Assembly (NCBI GenBank): GCA_963821755.1
Contig: CAWGEX010000002.1
Location: forward strand, 682,001-746,000
Length of the DNA: 64,000 nt
Origin: Bog-473 sp963821755
GTDB taxonomy: Bacteria > Actinomycetota > Acidimicrobiia > Acidimicrobiales > RAAP-2
Direction: 5' to 3'
The position numbers and the translations under genes are program-made. The notes under the pieces were generated by a model. The model saw only the letters and a program-made list of their open reading frames with translations, did no database searches and was not told the origin of the DNA. Below are positions 52,585 to 61,100 of the stretch, piece after piece. Position 1 is the stretch's first letter; each line of letters begins with the position of its first letter.

Positions 52585-54003
52585 GGGGACGGCCCGGTGG
52601 GGCGAGCCGGGAGCCACCTTGGGCCAGGGCATGTCACGCTCGGCCACGAGGGCCAGGTCCAGGAGGAGTTGCTCGCGGTGATGGCCGGCCAGCACCTGTA
52701 GCCCAACCGGCAGATCATCGACCAGGCCGACGGGGATATTCACCGCCGGGCTGCCGTTGAGATTCGATGGTGCGGTCAGCGCCGCCGTATTCATGACGGC
52801 CCGCGAGAAGCCGAGCTCATGAATCAGGTCGGCCCCGGGAATGGTCGATGGTGGTGGCCCCTCGGCGGCGAACGCCACGTCCGGGTTGCTTGCGCACATA
52901 ACAAAATCAGCCCCGGCGAAGAGATCGGCCATCGCCTCGTTCAATTGTCGGCGGTACGACTCGATCGACGCGGCCTTTTCGAGCGAGTAGCGGGACATCG
53001 CTCCTTCGAGGCCGAGCCGCATCTCGTTGGACAGTTCCCCGATCCGGTCCGGATAGGCGCTGCCGAGGTCAGCGACGAACCCAACCTGTCCCGCCATGGC
53101 CCACTGGCCCCGCAGCGGGGGAAGGTTCGGGACCACGTCCACCACCCGCAGGCCGGCCGCCTCGGCCAGCCGTTCGGCGGCGGCCATCACGAGATCTGCC
53201 ACCTCGCTCCGCACCCGCGCCGTGCCCAGATCGGGCACGATGGCCACGGTCATGCCGGCCAGGTCGCGACTGCCGAGCGCGGCCTCCCATCCGCCCACTC
53301 TGGGCAGACTCAACGGATCACGCGGATCGAAACCGTTGCAGACATCGAAGTAGCGAGCCGTATCTCGAACCGACCTGGTGAGGCAGCCCAGGACGGTGGT
53401 CATGGGAGCGATACCGGCTGGCGGACCCTTCGGGATGCGCCCGTAGGTCGCCTTGAGCCCGAAGAGGCCGGAAAATCCGGCGGGGATCCGGATCGAACCT
53501 CCTCCGTCACTGCCCGTGGCAATCGGCAGCAGCCCACCGGACACGGCGGCGGCTGTCCCGCCCGAAGATCCCCCCGGAGTGCGCTCCTGGTTCCACGGAT
53601 TCCGGGTGGTGCCGTGCAGCTCGGTCGAGGTGCAGTTGATGCCACCGAACTCGCTGGCCGTGGTCTGCACCGCCAGGACGGCGCCCGTGGCCCTGAGCCG
53701 AGCCGCCGACGTGTGATCGTGATCAGATATCCGGTCCTTGAAGATCATGGAGGCATCGGTGAAGGGCCAGTCCTTCACCCGTTCCAACTCCTTCACGCCG
53801 AACGGCACCCCACCAAACGGAAGCGAGACGTCGGCCTCGGCGGCGTTTGCCCGCGCCCGCTCGAAGTCCGTATAACTGCACGCATTGAGGGGTGAGGCGT
53901 CGATGGCGTCGATGCAGGACTCCAGCGCCTCGAGCGGAGAGAGCTCGCGGGCTCGAAAAGCATCCACCAGACTGCAGGCATCTTCCGTCCACGGGGTCGT
54001 CAT
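52555..54003 (-). CDS. amidase-signature-family hydrolase
   Basis: 482 residues. The Ser-cisSer-Lys triad is complete: Lys in FGVKELERV (about 71), cis-Ser in TPGGSSGGTAAAVSGG (about 143-146) and the nucleophile Ser in GSDGGGSIRIPAGFSG (about 167). The family hydrolyses amides including aryl-acetamides and Gln-tRNA; GatA is excluded because no gatB/gatC lie here. It is cytosolic. TACCGT lies eight bases before the ATG on the minus strand. It is divergent from the PLP enzyme at 54087 and overlaps PhyH at its end. Confidence 0.9.
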   Translation of the reverse strand: MTTPWTEDACSLVDAFRARELSPLEALESCIDAIDASPLNACSYTDFERARANAAEADVSLPFGGVPFGVKELERVKDWPFTDASMIFKDRISDHDHTSAARLRATGAVLAVQTTASEFGGINCTSTELHGTTRNPWNQERTPGGSSGGTAAAVSGGLLPIATGSDGGGSIRIPAGFSGLFGLKATYGRIPKGPPAGIAPMTTVLGCLTRSVRDTARYFDVCNGFDPRDPLSLPRVGGWEAALGSRDLAGMTVAIVPDLGTARVRSEVADLVMAAAERLAEAAGLRVVDVVPNLPPLRGQWAMAGQVGFVADLGSAYPDRIGELSNEMRLGLEGAMSRYSLEKAASIESYRRQLNEAMADLFAGADFVMCASNPDVAFAAEGPPPSTIPGADLIHELGFSRAVMNTAALTAPSNLNGSPAVNIPVGLVDDLPVGLQVLAGHHREQLLLDLALVAERDMPWPKVAPGSPHRAVPSAPERLTPG

Positions 54004-54086
54004 GATGGCCGACGGTACTCCCTCTCCCCCCGTCCCGCCCTGGTCCGCCGGCGGTGCACCTCCCCTCGATGGGTACGCTGCGGTCC

Positions 54087-55079
54087 GTGAAGACGGGACA
54101 GCTCACCACCCCGGCACTGGTCGTCCAACACGATCAGCTGATGCACAATCTGACCGCCATGGCGGACGCCCTCCCGGGCCTCCGCCTCCGTCCTCACGTC
54201 AAAGCGCACAAATGCACTGCCCTGGCGGCCCGGCAAGCCGGGCAGGGACACACGGCGTTCACCTGCGCCACCATCGCCGAAATGGAAGGGATGGCTGGGG
54301 CCGGCCTGGGCGACGATCTGCTCTTGGCCAACGAGGTGGTCGACGCCACCCGGCTGGGTGCGCTCGTGCGCGCCGGGGCGCGGGTCACCGTGGCCGTGGA
54401 CTCAGACGAGACAATCAGCGCGGCCCGCGCCGCGGCAGTGCCCGAGGTCCTGATCGACGTCAATGTCGGCCTGCCGCGCTGTGGGTGTTCCCCACCGGAT
54501 GCAGGCCGGCTGGCCGATCTGGCCCGCAGGAGGGGACTTTCGGTCCGCGGGGTGATGGGGTACGAGGGTCACATCGTCGGACTGGAGGATCGCGCCAAGC
54601 GGATCGAGCTGTTGGCCCCTTCGATGGAACTGCTCCTCCGGGCTCACGATGACGTCGGTGGCCAGGTCGTGTCGGCCGGGGGGACCGGGACCTACGACCT
54701 CAACCACTGGGCCACCGAGATTCAAGCCGGCTCCTACGCCCTCATGGATACCGCCTATGGCCAACTCGACCTGCCATTCGTCCAGGCCCTGTCGATCTTG
54801 TCCACGGTGATCTCGGTCTCTGATTCCTGGGCGGTGGCCGACTGTGGACTCAAAGCGGTGGGCATGGACCACGGCAACCCATCCGTCGAGGACGGCCGTG
54901 TCCTCTATTGCTCCGACGAACACCTCATCTTCGCCCCGGACCAACCCGTTCGAGTGGGTGACCGGGTCCGCGTCATCCCATCCCACGTCGATCCGACAGT
55001 GGCGTACCACCGGCATCTGCACCTCGTCGACGACGAGGACGTGCTGGAGAGCTGGCCGGTTGACCTACGCGGCTGGTGA
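54087..55079 (+). CDS. D-threonine aldolase-like PLP enzyme (alanine racemase-fold N-domain)
   Basis: 330 residues of fold type III. The PLP lysine lies in RPHVKAHK (about 34-41), after the standard TTPALVVQ opening. The C-terminal metal site reads PSHVDPT: His and Asp, as in Mn-dependent D-threonine aldolase, whereas Zn-dependent D-serine dehydratases have His and Cys. It should split a D-beta-hydroxy amino acid into glycine and an aldehyde. GTG at 54087 has TACGCT (54074-54079) seven bases upstream; ATG at 54069 would lie before that element. It is divergent from the amidase. Confidence 0.85.
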   Translation: MKTGQLTTPALVVQHDQLMHNLTAMADALPGLRLRPHVKAHKCTALAARQAGQGHTAFTCATIAEMEGMAGAGLGDDLLLANEVVDATRLGALVRAGARVTVAVDSDETISAARAAAVPEVLIDVNVGLPRCGCSPPDAGRLADLARRRGLSVRGVMGYEGHIVGLEDRAKRIELLAPSMELLLRAHDDVGGQVVSAGGTGTYDLNHWATEIQAGSYALMDTAYGQLDLPFVQALSILSTVISVSDSWAVADCGLKAVGMDHGNPSVEDGRVLYCSDEHLIFAPDQPVRVGDRVRVIPSHVDPTVAYHRHLHLVDDEDVLESWPVDLRGW

Positions 55080-55099
55080 TCGCGGGCGCAGGACGGCCC

Positions 55100-55903
55100 T
55101 CATCGGACATCAAGCGTGACGCTGATGGGGCAGTGGTCGCTCCCCATGATGTCGGCGTGTATGTCGGCCGCGACCACCTTGTCCCGCAAGACCTCGGACA
55201 CCAGGAAGTAATCGATGCGCCATCCCATATTCCGCGCTCGAGCATTGGCGAAATGCGACCACCACGAATAGTGGCCGTTCCCCTCATGGAACATGCGGAA
55301 GGTATCGACGAACCCGGCATCGAGGAAGTTCTGGAAGCCCGCCCGCTCCTCGTCGGTGAACCCTTTCTTGCCCGCGTTGGACTTGGGATTGGCCAGGTCA
55401 TCGGGCGTATGAGCCACATTGAGGTCCCCGCAGAAGACGACCGGCTTCTTCCTTTCAAGTGCCTTGAGGTGGGCCAGGAAGGCCGGATCCCACTGCTGAC
55501 TCCGGAGCGCAAGCCTTCCCAGGTCGTCCTTAGTGTTGGGTGTATAGACGGTGACCAAGAAGAACTCGTCGAACTCAGCCGTGATGACCCGTCCTTCAAC
55601 ATTCGGATCACCGAACGCATCGCCCACCACCTTGTACTGCGTGATGAGCGGGGCCGGGAGTCCGTTGGTCACCTGCAGCGGCCTCGGCTTGGTGAATATC
55701 GCCGTGCCCGCGTAGCCCTTCTTCTCCGCTGCGTTCCAGTACTCGGTGTAGTTGGGCAGAATATGCACCGAATCGGCCTGCTGCGCCTTCGTCTCCTGCA
55801 GACAGATGACATCGGGCTCCAGGGCGCTAACGAACGGATCGAACAATCCCTTGCGGGACACCGCTCGAATGCCGTTGACGTTCCAAGAGACCAGCCGCAT
55901 CAT
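55100..55903 (-). CDS. xthA: exodeoxyribonuclease III (AP endonuclease family)
   Basis: 267 residues. ExoIII repairs abasic sites and 3'-blocked DNA ends. Seen: LVSWNVNGIRA (metal Asn), LQETKAQQADSV (metal Glu), GDLNVAHTPDDLANPK (catalytic Asp/Asn), MGWRIDYFLVS and DHCPISVTL (catalytic Asp-His). Two consecutive Met codons make the start uncertain by one residue. It is convergent with the D-threonine aldolase-like gene (20 nt gap) and divergent from the TadG gene; the 225-nt gap holds a Tad box on the plus strand. Confidence 0.96.
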   Translation of the reverse strand: MMRLVSWNVNGIRAVSRKGLFDPFVSALEPDVICLQETKAQQADSVHILPNYTEYWNAAEKKGYAGTAIFTKPRPLQVTNGLPAPLITQYKVVGDAFGDPNVEGRVITAEFDEFFLVTVYTPNTKDDLGRLALRSQQWDPAFLAHLKALERKKPVVFCGDLNVAHTPDDLANPKSNAGKKGFTDEERAGFQNFLDAGFVDTFRMFHEGNGHYSWWSHFANARARNMGWRIDYFLVSEVLRDKVVAADIHADIMGSDHCPISVTLDVR

Positions 55904-55986
55904 GGCCAATGTAACAACGTTGGAGGAGGTCCCCGGCCGGACCCAGGCGCAGGCGTATTCACCTGAATGGGCCTCGTACCTGGGGC

Positions 55987-56011
55987 AAATGGGCCGTTCT
56001 GCCTATATACC
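55987..56011 (+). promoter_or_regulatory. Tad box, copy 4 (upstream of tadG)
   Basis: AAATGGGCC, six variable bases (GTTCTG), then CCTATATACC. It lies 117 nt before the tadG start used here and places this distant gene in the same probable regulon as flp, cpaB and tadE. Confidence 0.7.
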
Positions 56012-56128
56012 TTCGAACCTACCCAGACCACTATTTGTAGCGGGCAGTTGAGAGCGGACCATCAACATCGCTCCGCAAGGGAAATCGAGGAGGTCGTCCA
56101 TCGTGGGACCGATCAATAGGTCAGTCTC

Positions 56129-57823
56129 ATGCCGTCATCGACAGGGCGACCCCGCCGACACGCCACACGCACGGTCTTGGCGACCATGGCTCAAGGTGTC
56201 GCGTTGAATCCCTTCACTCGCTTCTCGAGACACTGCGACAACCACGAGCGCGGCGCCACCCTCATTCTCGTGGCCATCTCCATGACGGCGCTGATTGCCG
56301 CGTCCGGCATGGCCGTCGATCTCGGACGAACGTTTGTCACCAATCGATCGCTCCAGCTAGTAGCCGACGCTGCCGCCCTCGACTCGGCGCGCTACATCGC
56401 CGCTCAAGAAACCCTGACTCTTCCCAGCTCGGCGAACAATCTCGTCGTCGAGGCGAAAAACGCCGTTTCCGACAACCGCTCCGGGGCCAACCTCAGCGTG
56501 ACCGAAGGCCTGTGGACCAGTCAGACGTTCACCCCGGAATCGGGGGCCCATTGCAAGGGCACAACCCCCCCGACGGGTAACCTTCCGTGCAACGCCGTCA
56601 AGGTGACGGCAACGTCGAATCTCGCTCGCCTCTTCAGCCACGGCTCTTCGACCCTCAGCCGAACAGCCGTGGCCGCAGACACACCCGAAGCTTCATTCTC
56701 GATTGGCAGCTATCTCGCCTCGATGGGGAGCCCCTCCCAACAGACGAGCGTGCTGGGCGTACTCCTCGGGAAGCTTGGTGCGTCAGCCAATCTGACCGCG
56801 GTTGGGTATTCCGGACTGGCCAACACCTTCGTGAGCGTGCAGCAGCTGATCAACGCCTCGGGAGGTATTTTGACTCCGACCAACGTCACCAGCGCCACAC
56901 TCAGCGCGGCGCAGTGGGACTCCTTCTTGAACGGCGCCGTCTCGTCACAGGCTGCGCTGCTCACGTGCGGCAACACACCGACTCCCTACCCCTGTGCCGC
57001 CACGTCGGTCCTCAGACCCTTCGTCCTGTCTCCTGGCCCACTGTCTTCGACGTCGTTGCAGCTCTGCCAGATCGTCTCCATCGACGGTTCCAGTTGTGGA
57101 TCGCAACTCTCCCAAGTCGCTCTCTCGACCAACCTCAACGTGTTGCAGACATTGACCACGGAAGCCGAGCTGGCGAACGGCGCCAGTGGTCTCGACGTCA
57201 CCGCGGCACTCGGCCTCACCGATACCCTCGGGAACCCGATACCAGCGGTGCTCTACCTCTCCGCTTCCGCCATTCATCCACCGGTCGTCGCCTATGGGCC
57301 GGTCGGCACCACCGCGTCCACCGGTCAGGTTGGTGCCTCGCTGGCTCTGACGGTGCCCGTTCCACTGCTGGGCAATCAAGTCCTCAACATCCCAATCGCC
57401 GCGGCAACCGGTACCGCGACCCTCAGCACGGTCACGTGCCAATCCAACGCCTTGTATAAGGCCATCATTAGCGCTGGCACCACGGCGTCGGGTCCGAACT
57501 CTGTCACGCTGAACAACAGCTCCATCGCCACTCTGACGTTGAACGGCGTCGCCCCCCCGAGTCTGCTCTCGTACGGCGCGCCCGTTGTGCCACCGTCGCC
57601 GACGACTGCCGGGTTCAACCTCAACCCAATCAATGTGGCCGCGACTCCGACCGTCAGCTTCGGTTCCCAGGCCGGGGGCCTTCCGGTACTGGTGAGCACC
57701 CTCCTCAACGCCACCCTGCCGCCCATCCTTGGTCCCGTTCTCCAAGCGCTCGGTGTCGAGGTGGCCGGCGCACGGGTGGCGGACCTCAGCACCAATTGTG
57801 CTGCCGTGTCCTTGGTGCAATGA
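56129..57823 (+). CDS. TadG-like Flp pilus assembly protein
   Basis: 564 residues. A basic head is followed by HERGATLILVAISMTALIAASG, the TadE/TadG-type membrane segment (about 41-65) with MAVDLGRTFVTNRSLQLVAD after it, the signature of TadG/DUF2134 proteins. The exported part (about 500 residues) is Ser/Thr/Ala/Leu-rich with few charges and Cys pairs. It is a pilus- or wall-associated protein. The start is uncertain: a GTG at 56103, after a strong GGAGG and resembling the tadE start, is in another frame that stops at about 56205; an ATG at 56186 is also possible. Confidence 0.8.
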   Translation: MPSSTGRPRRHATRTVLATMAQGVALNPFTRFSRHCDNHERGATLILVAISMTALIAASGMAVDLGRTFVTNRSLQLVADAAALDSARYIAAQETLTLPSSANNLVVEAKNAVSDNRSGANLSVTEGLWTSQTFTPESGAHCKGTTPPTGNLPCNAVKVTATSNLARLFSHGSSTLSRTAVAADTPEASFSIGSYLASMGSPSQQTSVLGVLLGKLGASANLTAVGYSGLANTFVSVQQLINASGGILTPTNVTSATLSAAQWDSFLNGAVSSQAALLTCGNTPTPYPCAATSVLRPFVLSPGPLSSTSLQLCQIVSIDGSSCGSQLSQVALSTNLNVLQTLTTEAELANGASGLDVTAALGLTDTLGNPIPAVLYLSASAIHPPVVAYGPVGTTASTGQVGASLALTVPVPLLGNQVLNIPIAAATGTATLSTVTCQSNALYKAIISAGTTASGPNSVTLNNSSIATLTLNGVAPPSLLSYGAPVVPPSPTTAGFNLNPINVAATPTVSFGSQAGGLPVLVSTLLNATLPPILGPVLQALGVEVAGARVADLSTNCAAVSLVQ

Positions 57824-58146
57824 GAAACCGATCCGCCCTCGCGGGTCACGCCCGGGTCGCGACGTGCTCTACGGCTGAAGGCCCAGCCCTCGAGAAGGCT
57901 TCCCGAGCGTCATTGCTGGTCGTTGCCAGGTAGTTGTTCTCAGCCTGGTCTCTGAAAATGAACCTTATGGCCCATACGTTGCGCATCGCGGTCAACACAT
58001 ACTGGATGCGGAGAATCGTCTCTTGCAAGGTCGTGTCGGTGATGGAGGGGGATTCCGTCGATCACCGGCGCTGCCAGTAAGCGGCAGGAAGCGTCTCCGA
58101 CTGGGATGGCCGGTCATTCCCAGTCCCAAGCCGCAGGAGGCACCCG
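57824..58146. other. 323-bp leader region of the giant repeat protein
   Basis: A TTG-initiated minus-strand frame (57846-58028, 60 residues) has an unusually low third-position GC and no family match; it may be a remnant or chance. Near the right end an 8-bp stem GACTGGGA/TCCCAGTC (58099-58106 with 58118-58125) lies just before AGGAGG (58135-58140), so the giant gene has a structured, leadered mRNA. No promoter is clear. Confidence 0.5.
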
Positions 58147-61100
58147 ATGGCCAAGCCTGATCCACACAGACGGCGGCGCTTCGAGACATGGCGTCACGGT
58201 GTGGCGGCGGTCATGTCGATGTGCATCGGGATCTCAGCCTTGGGGCTGGTGGGAGCCGGGACTGCCCACGCGACCACCACGCTGACCCAATCAGGAAACG
58301 TCTTCGCCTCGGTCGGCAACAGCAACGTCAACGTCTATGACGCGGCATCGGGCAACCTCATCAATACGCTCAACGATGGGACGGGCGAGACCTTCACCGC
58401 GGGTGGCGTCTTTGACTCCCACAACAACTTCTACGTCACCGATGACACGAACGGAGAGATCAGCGAGTACGACAGCTCAGGAAATCTCCTGCCACTGTTC
58501 GCCAGCGGCCTCTCGAATCCGCTCTCCTTGACCTTCGACAACAGCGGAAATCTCTATGTCGGGCAACAAACCACCCCGTACGTGGCGGAATTCGACCCGA
58601 ATGGCATCCGTCTGCCCGACATCGGACCGCTGAACACCGAGCTCTTCGGCGTGGACTGGATTGACCTGGCCAGTGATCAATGCACCCTTTACTACACCAC
58701 CGAGGGCACCGACATCATGCGCTACAACACGTGCACCAACACGCAACTCCCCAATTTCAACAACACGTCGTTTGACCCCAATCAAAGCGCCTTCGAGTTG
58801 CGAATTCTCTCCGACGGTTCGGTCCTGGTGGCCGATTCCAACGCGGTCCTCCACCTCGACGCTTCCGGGAACGTGATCCAGAGCTACCCGTGCAGCGCCC
58901 TGCCAAACTGCGAAGGCCAGCTGTTCGCGGTAAATCTTGACCCCGACGGCACTTCCTTCTGGACCGGTGATGCAATTTCTGGCGACATCTGGCGCATTGA
59001 CATCGCGACGGGCCACATCCTTCAGACCATTGCCACCGGTTCTGGCGTACTCTTCGGCCTCACCATCGCCGACCAGATTCTGGCGGCCACCAAGCCCGGG
59101 GGCTCGCCCACCGATGCGCCGACCACCTTGACGGTCAACCCGGCCACAAGTGACTACAACGTCCCCGGCACGGTGTCGGGCGTGCTCACCAACACCAGCA
59201 CGTCGGCCCCGATTGCCAACGAGCCGGTCACCTTCTCGCTGAACGGAAGCGAGACCTGCACGGGGACCACCGACAGCACCGGGACGGCGTCGTGCTCGGT
59301 CACACCCGCCGAAGCATCGGGCACCTACCCGCTGTCCGGCACCTTCGCCGGGGATACGACGCAATCTCCAACTCTCCTGGCCAGCAGTGGCTCCAACACC
59401 TTCGTGGTGACCCCGGACCCGACCTCCACCGCCTACACCGGGACGACGGCCACAACCAATGGCCAGCCGGCGACGCTCTCAGGGGTGCTCACCAGCTTCG
59501 GATCGCCGCTACCCGGAAAGCCCCTGCTGCTCACCCTCGGATCGGGCGGCTCCGTCCAGAGCTGCAGCGGGACGACCAACGCCGCCGGGTCGGCCAGCTG
59601 CACCATCGCCTCGGTCAGCCAGACGGTCGGCAACGTGCCGGTCACGGCCAGCTTCGCCGGCGACGACTTCTACCAACCGTCGAGCAACTCCGCGACGGCG
59701 TCGGTCGATACCGACACAAAGCTCAAGGTCATCGCGGCCACCGGGGACTACAACGTCGCCACGTCGGTGTCGGGGATATTGACGAACTCGAACACGTCCG
59801 CCGCCATCGCCAATGAGCCGGTGACCTTCATGCTCAACGGCAGCGAGACCTGCACCGGAATCACCGACAGCACGGGAACAGCGAGCTGCTTCGTCACGCC
59901 GGGCGAGGCTTCAGGTCCCTATCCCCTCACCGCCACCTTCGGCGGGGACGCCGCCGCATCACCGTCCCTGCTGGCCAGCAACGGCGCCAACACCTTCGTG
60001 GTCACCCCCGACCCGACGGTGATCACCTACACCGGGGCCACGACGGCCACCAACGGCCAGCCCGCCACGTTGTCCGGTGTCCTCACGGCCTTCGGCAACG
60101 CCCTGCCGAACAAGACCGTCACCTTGACCCTCGGAACCGGTGGCACGGCCCAGAGCTGCACCGGGACGACCAACGCCGCCGGCTCGGCCAGCTGCGCCAT
60201 CGCCTCGGTGAGTCAGACGGTCGGGAACGTGCCGGTCACGGCCACCTTCGCCGGGGACAACTTCTACCTGGCCTCGAGCGCCACCTCCAGCGTGGCGGTC
60301 AGCCCGCCGCCGCCCGTGCCGACCACATTGACGGTCCACTCGTCCACCGGGGACTACAACGTCGCCACCACGGTGTCGGGCGTGCTCACCAACTCGAGCA
60401 CGTCGGCCCCGATTGCCAACGAGCCGGTCAGCTTCAAGCTCAACGGGAGCGAGACGTGCACGGGGACGACCGACAGCACCGGGACGGCCTCATGCTCGGT
60501 CACACCGGGCGAAGCCTCGGGCACCTACCCGTTGACCGGCACCTTCGCCGGGGACACGACTCTTTCGCCCGTCCTGCTGGCCAGCAACGGCGCCAACACC
60601 TTCGTGGTCACCCCCGACCCGACGGTGATCACCTACACCGGGGCCACAACGGCCACCAACGGCCAGCCCGCCACCCTGTCCGGCGTCCTCACGGCCTTCG
60701 GCAACGCCCTGCCCAACAAGACCGTCACCCTGACCCTCGGAACCGGTGGCTCGGCCCAGAGCTGCACCGGCACCACCGACGCCGCCGGGTCGGCCAGCTG
60801 CGCCATCGCCTCGGTCAGCCAGACCGTCGGCAACGTGCCGGTCACGGCCAGCTTCGCCGGCGACACCTTCTACCTCCCGGCCAGCGACTCCTCCACTGTC
60901 AAGGTGGCCGCGCCCCCCGCCATCCCGACCACGCTGACCGTCAATCCGGCCACCGGGGAGTACAACGTCGCCACATCGGTGTCCGGAGTGCTGACGAACT
61001 CGAACACCCTCACGCCGATCGCCAATGAGCCGGTGACCTTCTCGCTCAACGGCAGCGAGACCTGCACCGGGATCACCGACAGCACGGGAACGGCGAGCTG

